Positions 1 through 7,962 of a stretch of DNA of 64,000 bases are shown here, piece by piece. This DNA is from Prado023 sp963798745 (GTDB lineage Bacteria > Actinomycetota > Actinomycetes > S36-B12 > CAIYMF01): contig CAWCUF010000006.1 of the NCBI GenBank assembly GCA_963798745.1, positions 248,001-312,000 of the forward strand, read 5' to 3'. The notes under the pieces were generated by a model. It was not told where the DNA came from, made no database searches, and worked only from the letters and a program-made list of their open reading frames with translations. Positions within the stretch are counted from its first letter, which is position 1; every line of letters starts with the position of its first letter. The position numbers and the translations under genes are program-made.

Positions 1-150
1 GATCTCCTCGACCGAGGCCCCCTTCGGGATCACGGCAACCTCGTCGTCGGACTCGTAGACGATCCGGTAGTCCAACGTCTGGGCCCACCACCTCGCCTGT
101 GCGGCGATGTCCAGGGCGTCGATCACGACCGAGTACCAGCGCAGAGCCAT
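1..150 (-). CDS. VOC/glyoxalase-like domain protein, N-terminal fragment
   Basis: Fifty codons from ATG 150 run off the left edge of the window. The visible N-terminus (MALRWYSVVIDALD, then an ARWW-x-QTLDYRIVYE segment) has the pattern of the first module of vicinal-oxygen-chelate/glyoxalase-like proteins: a beta strand, an alanine-rich helix ending in WW, then a strand with acidic residues. Substrate and metal ligands cannot be judged from this piece. It is divergent from the carotenoid operon that starts at 249. Family assignment is moderate; no specific function is claimed. Confidence 0.6.
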   Translation of the reverse strand, partial: MALRWYSVVIDALDIAAQARWWAQTLDYRIVYESDDEVAVIPKGASVEEI

Positions 151-236
151 GGCCGGAGCCTACCGACCGCGACCGACACGCGGGCTGTGGACGACGGCTG
201 GATCAGGGCTCGTCGGCCGGCCACGTCGGCTCCCTC

Positions 237-242
237 TAGACT
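237..242 (+). promoter_or_regulatory. -10 element, leaderless promoter of cruF-like gene
   Basis: TAGACT lies 6 nt before the GTG at 249. This spacing puts the transcription start at or next to the start codon, as in actinobacterial leaderless mRNAs. It supports GTG 249 as the start, because no Shine-Dalgarno sequence precedes it. Confidence 0.5.
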
Positions 243-248
243 CGGTGG

Positions 249-1151
249 GTGCTCGACGGCATCGATCCAGTGACTCCCCGGCGGGCGGGCGTGCGCCGGT
301 TGCGTGCACTGCCCTGGATCCTCGGCGCGGCCGGGGTGCTGTCCCAGATCGTGTGGGTGCTGCTGCCCGAGGACCTGCGCGATGCGGCCACGATCACCTC
401 CGTGCTGCTGATGGCATCAGCAGCAGCCATGCACGCCACCCTGCATCGCGGCCCCGGCTGGGCCGCCCGGTTGTTCGGGGCGACCGCCGGGATCGGCCTG
501 GCGGTCGAGGCGCTGGGTACGGCCACGGGGTTCCCGTTCGGCGCCTACCGGTATGGGCCACGGCTGGGGCCGATGCTGCTCGATGTGCCGCTGCTGATCC
601 CGCTGGCCTGGTGCATGGCGGCCTACCCGATGCTGCTGCTCGCCCGGCGGCTGGGACGCAGCCGCACCCAGGTCGTGCTCATCGGCGCCTGGACACTCAC
701 TGCCTGGGATCTGTTCCTGGACCCGCAGATGGTCGGTGAGGGGCATTGGGCGTTCGCGAACCCGACGCCGGCGCTGCCCGGGTCCCCGGGGATCCCGCTG
801 ACCAACTACGCCGGCTGGTTCGCCACCGGACTGCTGATCTTCTGGGTGCTGGACCACCTGCCCCGGACTCCGGCTGATGACCGGATGCCGCACCTGCTCA
901 TGGGGTGGATCTATTTCTCGAACGTGATGGCCGCGGCTGTGTTCTTCGGGCGGCCGCTGGTCGCTGCATGGGGGGCGCTCGCGATGGGGCTGACCGTGCT
1001 GCCGTGGGCTCGTCTGATCGCGCGGGATGCGCGCACCGCACCGCGGACCGGGTCGCCGGTGACCGAGCCCCCCAGCGTGGGGGAGATCAGGACTCCCGAG
1101 CACCGGAGCGCCGACCATCCGAGCGCCGAGCACCCTGCCGAGCGCCGATGA
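249..1151 (+). CDS. cruF: Carotenoid biosynthesis protein, CruF-like (DUF422) hydratase
   Basis: 300-aa polytopic membrane protein with about seven hydrophobic segments. The family signature is visible near residues 95-130: GFPFGAYRYG followed by LG and then DVPLLIPLAWCMAAYP. WDLFLDPQMV and the later GIPLTNYAGWF are also typical. CruF-type enzymes add water across the C-1',2' double bond of an acyclic psi end group, on gamma-carotene, lycopene or bisanhydrobacterioruberin depending on the organism. The stop codon overlaps the ATG of the glycosyltransferase gene (ATGA), so the two should be co-translated. The Pro/Glu/Ser-rich tail after about residue 265 looks disordered. The exact substrate cannot be read from the sequence; membrane location is inferred from hydropathy. 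Confidence 0.8.
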   Translation: MLDGIDPVTPRRAGVRRLRALPWILGAAGVLSQIVWVLLPEDLRDAATITSVLLMASAAAMHATLHRGPGWAARLFGATAGIGLAVEALGTATGFPFGAYRYGPRLGPMLLDVPLLIPLAWCMAAYPMLLLARRLGRSRTQVVLIGAWTLTAWDLFLDPQMVGEGHWAFANPTPALPGSPGIPLTNYAGWFATGLLIFWVLDHLPRTPADDRMPHLLMGWIYFSNVMAAAVFFGRPLVAAWGALAMGLTVLPWARLIARDARTAPRTGSPVTEPPSVGEIRTPEHRSADHPSAEHPAERR

Positions 1152-2389
1152 GGCCGGCTCAACGCGCCGTGGCCACCGCCGCGGCGCTGGCCGCAGCGCT
1201 GACCGCGCACACCGCGTGGAACGTCCGGCACCTGCGACCCGCCCCTCGGCCTGCCCCCGGTGACCCGGCGGGGACGACCCGGGTCACCGTGCTGCTCCCC
1301 GCCCGGGATGAGGCGGCCCGGATCGGGCCCTGCCTGAGCGGGCTGCGCGCCCAGCGGCACCCCGGGCTGCGGGTGCTGATCCTCGACGACGGATCCTGCG
1401 ACGGGACCGCCGAGGTGGTGGCGCGCCACGTCGGGGCGGATCCCCGGTTCGACCTCATCGCCGGTGGGCACGAGCCGCCGCCGCCCGGCTGGCTGGGCAA
1501 GCCGTGGGCCTGCCAGCGCCTGGCCGTCGCCGCCCTGGCCGACGCCCCCCTGGCCGACGCCGCCCTGGCCGACCTGGCCGACCCTGCCCTGGCCGGCGCC
1601 GGCGAGGCCGCGGACCGGGCCCCGGAGCTGTTCGTCTTCCTCGATGCCGACGTGGTCCTGGCCCCCGACGCCGTGACCCGGATCGCCGCTCTGATGGCCC
1701 ATTCCGGCCTGGACCTGGCCAGCCCCTACCCGCGCCAGCAGGTCGGCACCGCTGCGGAGCGGCTCGTGCAGCCGCTGCTCCAGTGGTCGTGGCTCACGAC
1801 ACTGCCGCTGCGCGTGGCCGAGGGGTCGCCACGCCCGTCACTGACTGCGGCGAACGGCCAGATCCTGGTCATCCGGCCCGAGGTGCACCAACGGATCGGC
1901 GGGCATGGTGCGGTGCGCCACGAGGTGCTCGAGGACATCGCCCTGGCCCGCGCGGTGAAGGCCACCGGCGGGCGGGCCAACGTGACCGACGGCACCGACC
2001 TGGCCACCTGCCGGATGTACACCTCGCACACCGAGTTGGTCGATGGATACACGAAGTCGCTGTGGGCCGCCTTCGGTTCCCCGATCGGCTCAGCGGCTGC
2101 CACCGGACTGCTCACTTTCGCCTACGTCCTGCCGCCGGCCGCTGCGCTGTTCGCCCGCTCGCCGACCACGCGCCTGATCGGCACCGCCGGGTACGCCGCG
2201 GGGATCGCCGGCCGTGTGCTCACCGCCCGGCGCACCGGCGGTCGGTCCGCCGACGCGTGGACCCATCCGCTGTCCATCCTGGCCCTCGACGCCCTGACTG
2301 CCCTGTCCTGGCGGCGCCACGGGCGGGGCGAGTTGGCGTGGAAGGGTCGCGGCGTCCACATCACCCAGACCGACCACGACGCCGGCTGA
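1148..2389 (+). CDS. Family 2 glycosyltransferase, probable carotenoid glycosyltransferase (CruG/CruC-like)
   Basis: 413 aa from ATG 1148, which overlaps the preceding stop by 4 bp; an upstream in-frame extension would lie inside cruF and is rejected. One N-terminal hydrophobic segment is followed by a GT-A domain: LLPARDEAARIG (about 43), LDDGSCDGT (about 77), a FLDADVVL DxD motif (about 166) and an EVLEDIALARA motif (about 261). Two or three C-terminal membrane helices follow (from about 315). Its position between a CruF-like hydratase and a CrtD-like desaturase suggests it glycosylates a hydroxylated carotenoid. Residues about 125-155 are a low-complexity run of ALADA-type repeats made by an imperfect GCC-CTG-GCC-GAC DNA repeat (about 1525-1605), probably an expanded loop. 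Sugar donor unknown. Confidence 0.75.
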   Translation: MRPAQRAVATAAALAAALTAHTAWNVRHLRPAPRPAPGDPAGTTRVTVLLPARDEAARIGPCLSGLRAQRHPGLRVLILDDGSCDGTAEVVARHVGADPRFDLIAGGHEPPPPGWLGKPWACQRLAVAALADAPLADAALADLADPALAGAGEAADRAPELFVFLDADVVLAPDAVTRIAALMAHSGLDLASPYPRQQVGTAAERLVQPLLQWSWLTTLPLRVAEGSPRPSLTAANGQILVIRPEVHQRIGGHGAVRHEVLEDIALARAVKATGGRANVTDGTDLATCRMYTSHTELVDGYTKSLWAAFGSPIGSAAATGLLTFAYVLPPAAALFARSPTTRLIGTAGYAAGIAGRVLTARRTGGRSADAWTHPLSILALDALTALSWRRHGRGELAWKGRGVHITQTDHDAG

Positions 2390-2433
2390 GCCCGCCACCG
2401 GCAACACCTCGCGGCGCCCCACAACGCGCCACA

Positions 2434-2439
2434 TAGGGT
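2434..2439 (+). promoter_or_regulatory. -10 element, leaderless promoter of crtD-like gene
   Basis: TAGGGT lies 7 nt before ATG 2447, with no ribosome-binding site between. The gene therefore probably has its own leaderless promoter although it follows the glycosyltransferase gene by only 57 nt. Confidence 0.5.
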
Positions 2440-2446
2440 TGCCGAC

Positions 2447-3946
2447 ATGGCACGCGTGGTGGTCATCGGGGCGGGCATGGGCGGGATGGCGGCAGCCGCG
2501 AGGTTGCGCGTCAAGGGCCACCAGGTGACGGTCCTCGAGGCTGCGGACACCCACGGCGGCAAGCTCGGCACCCTGCGCCGCGACGGATACGCCTTCGACA
2601 CCGGCCCGAGCCTGTTCACGCTGCCCGCGGTCTACCGTGACCTGTTCCTCAAGACCGGTGCCCCGCTCGAGGACAGCGTCGACCTCGTCGCGCTCGATCC
2701 GGGATTCACCTACCGGTTCGCCGACGGCACGCACCTGCCAATGCCCGGCGCGGGGGTGGGCCTGGGCGCGGCCGCGATGGGCACGGCGTTCGGCGGGCAG
2801 GCAGCCGCCGACTGGCGGGCGCTGCAGGAACGTGCGGGCCGGATGTGGGCGACCACGCGCCGCCCGTTCCTGGAGACCCCGCTGACCGGTGCGCGCGACC
2901 TGGTGCCCCTGGCCCGAGACCTGGGGGCGGTGCGCACCGTCGCGCCGTGGCAGACCCTGCGCAGCCTGGGCCGGCACACGCTCTCGGACTGGCGGGCCCG
3001 CCAGGTGCTGGACCGGTACGCGACCTACTCGGGCTCGGACCCGCGCCGGGCGCCGGCCGTGCTGGCCACGATCCCCTACATCGAGGCCACGTTCGGCGCG
3101 TGGCACATCGCCGGTGGGCTGCGCAGCCTCGGCGACGCGCTGCGGGCTCGCCTGGACGAGCGTGGGGTCACCGTGCGGTGCTCGACCCCCGCCATCCGGA
3201 TCGAGCTGGACTCTGCTGGGTCGGTGTCCGGGGTGCGGGTCTCCGATGGGCAGGTGCTGCCCGCCGACGTGGTGGTCGCCAACGCGGACGCACGATCGGT
3301 GTACGGGCCGCTGCTCGGCCCAGGCGCGCCCAAGGGTCCGCTGCGCCGGCTGGGCCGGGCCACCGCGTCGCTGTCGGGCTTCGTGCTGCTGCTCGCCGTG
3401 ACGGGGCGCACACCGGGCCTGACCCACAACAACGTGTGGTTCCCCGCCGAGTACGACCCCGAGTTCGACGCGATCTTCGGCCGTACCCCCGAGCCCGTGG
3501 AAGATCCGACGATCTATGCCTGCGTCCCCGACGACCCGGCGATGCGCCCCGCCGACGGCGAATCGTGGTTCGTGCTGGTCAACGCGCCCAGGCACTCCCC
3601 CGGTGGGCGCGAGCGCGGCAGCATCGACTGGGACGCCCCGGGCCTGGCCGACGCCTACGCCGACCGCGTGCTGGCGCGGCTGGCCGAACGCGGCACCGAC
3701 CTCACGGGCCGGGTGCGCTGGCGTGAGCTGCGCACCCCCGCGGACCTCCAGCGCGCCACCGGTGCGCCGGGCGGGGCGATCTACGGCACCTCGTCGAACG
3801 GCATCCGGGCGGCGTTCCTGCGCCCGCAGAACGCCTCACCCGTGCCGGGGCTGTTCCTGGTGGGCGGCTCGGCGCACCCCGGCGGTGGGCTGCCGCTGGT
3901 CGGCATGTCCGCCGAGATCGTCGCCAACCTGATCGGTCGCGCCTGA
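2447..3946 (+). CDS. CrtI/CrtN-family carotenoid desaturase, CrtD-like
   Basis: 499-aa FAD-dependent amine-oxidase-fold protein. The N-terminus carries the dinucleotide-binding motif VVVIGAGMGGMAAAARL and the family block GGKLG...GYAFDTGPSLFTLP. The C-terminus ends with the FAD/substrate motif LFLVGGSAHPGGGLPLVGMSA. A second, more canonical CrtI lies at 10158, so this paralogue probably carries out a later step. Next to a CruF-like hydratase, the best guess is a C-3',4' desaturase acting on a 1'-hydroxylated psi end, as CrtD does in Deinococcus. Alternatives are another phytoene/neurosporene desaturase or a ketolase. The gene is followed by a convergent junction holding a palindromic repeat element. 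Confidence 0.75.
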   Translation: MARVVVIGAGMGGMAAAARLRVKGHQVTVLEAADTHGGKLGTLRRDGYAFDTGPSLFTLPAVYRDLFLKTGAPLEDSVDLVALDPGFTYRFADGTHLPMPGAGVGLGAAAMGTAFGGQAAADWRALQERAGRMWATTRRPFLETPLTGARDLVPLARDLGAVRTVAPWQTLRSLGRHTLSDWRARQVLDRYATYSGSDPRRAPAVLATIPYIEATFGAWHIAGGLRSLGDALRARLDERGVTVRCSTPAIRIELDSAGSVSGVRVSDGQVLPADVVVANADARSVYGPLLGPGAPKGPLRRLGRATASLSGFVLLLAVTGRTPGLTHNNVWFPAEYDPEFDAIFGRTPEPVEDPTIYACVPDDPAMRPADGESWFVLVNAPRHSPGGRERGSIDWDAPGLADAYADRVLARLAERGTDLTGRVRWRELRTPADLQRATGAPGGAIYGTSSNGIRAAFLRPQNASPVPGLFLVGGSAHPGGGLPLVGMSAEIVANLIGRA

Positions 3947-3993
3947 CCGCCGGACCCCCGCACTCTCCCGCCCCTGTCCCACCCAACCCGTTT

Positions 3994-4207
3994 GCGGTTC
4001 CTCCACGCCAGCGTCACTCACCCCGGACTTCCTCCACCTAGGCGTCGCCAGCGTGACGCGGTGGTGGAGGAACTCGGCGCGTAGCCGGCAGCGGGGCGGG
4101 GCGCGCTACGGCGGGCGTGGGAGCGGAGTTCCTCCACCTCAGCGTCGTGGCGATGACGCCCAGGTGGAGGAACTCGCTGCTGGGTGACGCCCTCGTGGAG
4201 GAACCGC
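3994..4207. repeat. Nested palindromic repeat element, six copies of one half-site
   Basis: Six copies of TTCCTCCAC followed by a GCGTC block occur in this 294-nt convergent intergenic region, three per strand in the order + + - + - -. Two copies at 4029-4038 and 4063-4072 make one hairpin. Two more at 4126-4139 and 4162-4175 have perfectly complementary 14-nt arms. The outer pair at 3994-4007 and 4194-4207 is also a perfect 14-nt match that encloses both hairpins. It resembles a REP/BIME-type element and could act as a bidirectional terminator between the carotenoid operon and the antiporter operon. No gene is seen here. Confidence 0.75.
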
Positions 4208-4240
4208 GTGGACCGCTCGATGACTCGCGTGACGCTGCGG

Positions 4241-5788
4241 CTACTCCGGGGCCGCCGACCCCTCCGGGTCCGACCAGCCAGCCAGCCGACCGGAGCGTGA
4301 CACCGATTGCAGGACCTCCTCAGCGCCCGGACGTGCCTGCAGGGTGCTGACGATCAGCAGTCGGTCGCCGATCTTGATCCGGGTGTTCCGGTCGGGCACC
4401 AGGGTGTGCCCAGCCCGCACGACCAGTGAGACCACCGCGCCCCGGGGCAGCGGCAGCTCGGCGACGTAGGTGCCGGCCACCCGCGAACCACTCGGGATGT
4501 CCAGGTCGAGCAGGGCGGCCTGCATCGTGTCCAGGGGTGCCGCATCGACGGTGAGCTCGCCGACCTGCTCGGGTCGCACGAGGCCCAGTCGTCGAGCCAT
4601 CGCGGGCATCGTGGGGGACTGGATCAGGGTCAGCACCACCACGAGCAGCATCGTCACATCGAAGATGAGCTCGCCGTCCGTACCGATCGCTCCCAACGGG
4701 ATCGTCGCGAACACGATCGGCACCGCACCCCGAAGGCCCGCCCACGAGGCCAGCGCAGTCCACTGCCACTGGATCGGCGCAGTCCGTGACCTGCGGGTGG
4801 CCCAGCCCGCCCGATGGAAGGGCGCGAGCGAGACGATCACGCTGATCGGACGGGCCACGAACAGCAGGAGCAGTCCGGCGAGCAGCGCGATCCCGGCGGC
4901 CTGGACCAGCCGCTCGGGCACCACCAGCAGGCCCAGCATGATGAACAGCCCGATCTGCACCGCCCAGGCCAGCCCCTCGACGAACCCGAGCACGGAGCGT
5001 CGGTGCGGCAGCGGTGAGGCAGCCAGGACCAGCGCAGTGACGTACACCGCAGCGAAGCCCGACGTGTGCAGCACGACAGCCAGCCCATAGCTGAGCATGA
5101 ACAGGCCCACGACGGCCACCGGGTACAGCCCGGCCGCCGGCAGGGCCAACCGGGGCAGCAGCCAACGCGCGAACAGTCCGACCAGGACCCCGAGGACCAG
5201 GCCGCCCACCAGCTCGGCGATCACGATGATCGGGATCAGCCACGGCGACAGCTCACCGCTGGCGGTCGTGGACAGAAGCACCACCAGGACCACCACGGGC
5301 GCGTCGTTGAGGCCCGACTCCGCCTCGAGCAGGGTCTGCAACCGCGAGGGCAACCGCAGCCCACGCGCGACCGTGAACACCGCCGCCGCGTCGGTCGGGG
5401 CCAGCACGGCACCGATCAGCACGGCCACGCGAAGGTCGAGCCCGGCGATCACGCTCAGCGGGAGCGCGACGAGGAAGATGCTCAGCGCCACCCCGACCGA
5501 GGCCAGGATCGCGGCCGGCACGATCACCGGTCGCACCGTGGACGGTCTGGTCGTCAGGCCGCCCTCGGCCAGGATGATGACCAGCCCGCCGTACCCGAGG
5601 GCGGTGGCCAGCTCAGCGTCCTCGAAGGTGACGCCGCCGATCCCCTGGTCGCTGATCAACAGGCCCAGCGCGAGGTAGAAGAGCAGGCCCGGCAGCCCGA
5701 ACCGCGACGCCAACCGGATCCCGGCGACCGCGGCCAGCACGATCACGCCGATGATCAGCATCAGCTCCGCAGCCAGCTCGGCGTCCAT
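4241..5788 (-). CDS. K+(or Na+)/H+ antiporter, CPA1 NhaP2/CvrA type with RCK_C domain
   Basis: 515 aa. Residues 1 to about 390 form a Na+/H+-exchanger membrane domain of roughly 12-13 helices. It has the ion-binding region GAVLAPTDAAAV and the family motif LEAESGLNDAPVVV (the ND pair). The last ~110 residues form a cytosolic TrkA-C/RCK_C-like domain (LPRGAVVSLVVRAG, then IKIGDRLLIV), as in NhaP2-type potassium/proton antiporters that release K+ and use a regulatory domain. The ATG lies in a TGATG overlap with the stop of the upstream CDP-alcohol phosphotransferase gene, so translation is coupled. It is the last gene of the operon beginning with the prenyl synthase at 9032. Ion preference is inferred from the family. 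Confidence 0.85.
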   Translation of the reverse strand: MDAELAAELMLIIGVIVLAAVAGIRLASRFGLPGLLFYLALGLLISDQGIGGVTFEDAELATALGYGGLVIILAEGGLTTRPSTVRPVIVPAAILASVGVALSIFLVALPLSVIAGLDLRVAVLIGAVLAPTDAAAVFTVARGLRLPSRLQTLLEAESGLNDAPVVVLVVLLSTTASGELSPWLIPIIVIAELVGGLVLGVLVGLFARWLLPRLALPAAGLYPVAVVGLFMLSYGLAVVLHTSGFAAVYVTALVLAASPLPHRRSVLGFVEGLAWAVQIGLFIMLGLLVVPERLVQAAGIALLAGLLLLFVARPISVIVSLAPFHRAGWATRRSRTAPIQWQWTALASWAGLRGAVPIVFATIPLGAIGTDGELIFDVTMLLVVVLTLIQSPTMPAMARRLGLVRPEQVGELTVDAAPLDTMQAALLDLDIPSGSRVAGTYVAELPLPRGAVVSLVVRAGHTLVPDRNTRIKIGDRLLIVSTLQARPGAEEVLQSVSRSGRLAGWSDPEGSAAPE

Positions 5789-6444
5789 CAGCGACTCCCG
5801 CCGAGCTCACGGCGCACGACGACCAGCAGTTGGGTCAGGCCCGCCAGACCGAGCAGCACCAGGACGCCGGCGCCGAGCGTGGACCAATTCGGTTCGTCGT
5901 CGGGCCGAGCGATCCCGGCCAGGAGGAACATGACCACGACGACGACCCGGGTGGCCCGCTCGTTGACGGTCAGCACACCGACCTCGGTCATCCCGGCGCC
6001 CCCAGCCCGAGCCCGCGCATACTCCTGCAACCAGCCCAGCCCGATCGCCCCCACGCACAGCAGCCCCGGGGCGCCGGTGACCCAGAGCGCGGCCACGAAG
6101 GCCGCATCGCTGACCCGGTCGGCCACCGCGTCGAGCACCGCACCCCAGCGGCTCGTGCGTCCGGTCAGCACGGCCACCGCGCCGTCGAGTGAGTCGACCA
6201 GCCCGCTCAGCGCGATCACGGCGGCGGCGCCCAGCACGGCACCCGGACTGCCCTGCGCAGCCAGCACCGGCGCACCCACGGCGATCACGAGCCCGACCAG
6301 GGTCACCAGGTCCGGAGCCACCCGCAACCGCGCCAGCGGAGCAGCCAGCGCGTGCACCAGCGTCAGCCAACCGCCCACGATCCCGGTCGGCCGGGCACCA
6401 CCATGCAGCGCGGACCACTGCTTCAGGTAGGTGGCGCGATCCAT
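5788..6444 (-). CDS. CDP-alcohol phosphatidyltransferase family protein
   Basis: 218-aa integral membrane protein with about six hydrophobic segments. Residues about 80-105 contain the catalytic family pattern: DSLDGAVAV, then G after eight residues, then LDAVAD. All four aspartates are present with canonical spacing. The arginine of the usual AR pair is replaced by valine (AV), which is unusual. Members transfer a phospho-alcohol from a CDP-activated donor to a lipid or inositol-type acceptor; substrates are unknown here. ATG 6444 was chosen because the upstream SIMPL-domain gene ends at 6447, leaving 2 nt. The stop overlaps the antiporter start. Not the classical pgsA context. Confidence 0.75.
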   Translation of the reverse strand: MDRATYLKQWSALHGGARPTGIVGGWLTLVHALAAPLARLRVAPDLVTLVGLVIAVGAPVLAAQGSPGAVLGAAAVIALSGLVDSLDGAVAVLTGRTSRWGAVLDAVADRVSDAAFVAALWVTGAPGLLCVGAIGLGWLQEYARARAGGAGMTEVGVLTVNERATRVVVVVMFLLAGIARPDDEPNWSTLGAGVLVLLGLAGLTQLLVVVRRELGGSR

Positions 6445-6446
6445 GG

Positions 6447-7070
6447 TCAGCGCAACGACCAGCCCACGGTGAGGCTGACCACGACAGCGCCCTCCCCAGC
6501 ATCCACCGTCATCCGCGCGGGGCCGCCGGAATCGGCCATCGCGGCCATCCGGGCGGGTCCGGGCGGACGGGGCGCACTGGTCGTCTCGTCGACGGCCAGC
6601 ACCTCGCCGAGCAGCCGGCCCGCCAGGGCGGCCAGCTGACCGGCACGCGCAGCGGCATCGGCCCACGCGGCCTCGCGGGCGCTGACCATCAGGGCCGAGG
6701 GGTCGCTGTGCCGGAAGCTGATGGACTGCAGCCGTGCGGCATCACCACCGGCGACCACCACGTCGCCGAGCAGGTCACCGACGACCGTGAGGTCCTTCGT
6801 GGTCGCGGTCAACCCCACGCTGGCCTGGAAGCCGGCGACTGTCGGGTAGCTGTCGTACACCGGGTTCAGGCTGACCGCCGAGGTGGCCAACGCCGATTCC
6901 GGGACGCCCCGCTCCAGCAGCGCCGTGCGCATCGCCTCCAGCGAATCGGTCGCCGCAGACAGGGCGGCCACGGCTGAGGGCCGGCGCACCTCGGCACCGA
7001 CAGTGAGCACGCACTCGTCGCGCGGCCCGGTCGCGGTGCCCGCCCCCGTGACCCAGATGCCCTTGTCCAT
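6447..7070 (-). CDS. SIMPL (DUF541) domain protein
   Basis: 207 aa. The start IWVTGAGTA is the first strand of SIMPL/BP26-type domains. The pattern continues with VGAEV, a helix of alternating A/S/L residues (SAATDSLEAMRTALLERGV) and LNPVYD, and ends in VVVSLTVGWSL. Most SIMPL proteins are secreted, but no signal peptide is visible here, so this one looks cytosolic. The start ATG 7070 is preceded by a strong AGGAGG. It lies 22 nt downstream of metF in the same direction. The molecular function of the family is not settled. Confidence 0.7.
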   Translation of the reverse strand: MDKGIWVTGAGTATGPRDECVLTVGAEVRRPSAVAALSAATDSLEAMRTALLERGVPESALATSAVSLNPVYDSYPTVAGFQASVGLTATTKDLTVVGDLLGDVVVAGGDAARLQSISFRHSDPSALMVSAREAAWADAAARAGQLAALAGRLLGEVLAVDETTSAPRPPGPARMAAMADSGGPARMTVDAGEGAVVVSLTVGWSLR

Positions 7071-7092
7071 CGCGCCTCCTGTAGCCCCGCTC

Positions 7093-7962
7093 CTAGGTGA
7101 GATTCGTGAAGATCTGGCGCGTGGCGCTCGACCTGTTCAGAGTGTAGAAGTGCAGCCCCGGCGCACCCCCGGCCAGCAACTGCTCGCACAGTTCGGTGGC
7201 CACCTCGATCCCGAGGGCGGCGACGGCGGCCGGGTCCTCGGCGACCGCCTCGAACCGCGTTGCGAGCTCGGCGGGGAAGTCCGCCCCGGACAGCGCCGCG
7301 AACCGTGCGAGTTGGCGGACATCGGTCACCGGCATGATGCCGGGCAGGATCGGCATGGTCACGCCGTACTGGTGCGCCCTCGCGACGAGATCGAAGTAGT
7401 CGCCCGCCCGGAAGAAGAACTGGGAGATCGCGAACGTCGCCCCGGCCCGCTGCTTGGCCGCCAGGACCCGAGCGTCCTGGTCGAGGTCGGCCGACTCCGG
7501 GTGGCCCTCGGGGAAGGCCGCGACCCCGATCGTGAAGTCGCCGGTCGCCCGGGCGAGGCGGATCAGGTCGTCGGCGTGCGACAGCCCACCGGGCACCGGG
7601 GTCCACGGGCTGCCGGGACCGTCCGGCGGGTCACCGCGCAGCGCCAACAGGTTGGTGATCCCGGCGAACTGGTAGCGGATGAGGACCTCGCGCAGCTCGT
7701 CCTCGGTCGCCCCGACACAGGTCAGGTGGGCCACGGCATCCATGCCGGTCTCGGCCACGATCCGGCTGGTGATGCGCACCGTGCGGTCGCGGGTCGACCC
7801 GCCGGCCCCGTAGGTCACCGACACGAAGGTGGGCGCCAACGGTGACAGTTCCTTGATCGCCGACCAGAGCTGGCGCTCCCCCGCGTCGGTCTTCGGTGGG
7901 AAGAACTCGAAGGAGAACACCGGCTCGCCGGAGCCCAACCGCTGGGCGAGGGCCACCGACAT
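7093..7962 (-). CDS. metF: Methylenetetrahydrofolate reductase
   Basis: 289-aa TIM-barrel flavoprotein that reduces 5,10-methylene-THF to 5-methyl-THF for methionine synthesis. Diagnostic segments are FSFEFFPPKTD near the N-terminus (the glutamate helps catalysis), HLTCVGATEDEL, LALRGDPPDGPG (folate/FAD aspartate), ISQFFFRAGDYFD and PILPGIMPVTD. Length fits the MetF family. The ATG 7962 shares its A with the stop codon of the upstream prenyl synthase (TGATG), so the two are probably translationally coupled; a GTG one codon earlier is the alternative start. Pairing of metF with an idsA-type gene is common in actinobacteria, though in mycobacteria the two are divergent. Confidence 0.93.
   Translation of the reverse strand: MSVALAQRLGSGEPVFSFEFFPPKTDAGERQLWSAIKELSPLAPTFVSVTYGAGGSTRDRTVRITSRIVAETGMDAVAHLTCVGATEDELREVLIRYQFAGITNLLALRGDPPDGPGSPWTPVPGGLSHADDLIRLARATGDFTIGVAAFPEGHPESADLDQDARVLAAKQRAGATFAISQFFFRAGDYFDLVARAHQYGVTMPILPGIMPVTDVRQLARFAALSGADFPAELATRFEAVAEDPAAVAALGIEVATELCEQLLAGGAPGLHFYTLNRSSATRQIFTNLT

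Noticed and set aside
3994..4207. Possible CRISPR array.
   Set aside because: The repeats alternate in strand, are short and have no regular spacers or cas genes; they form palindromes instead.
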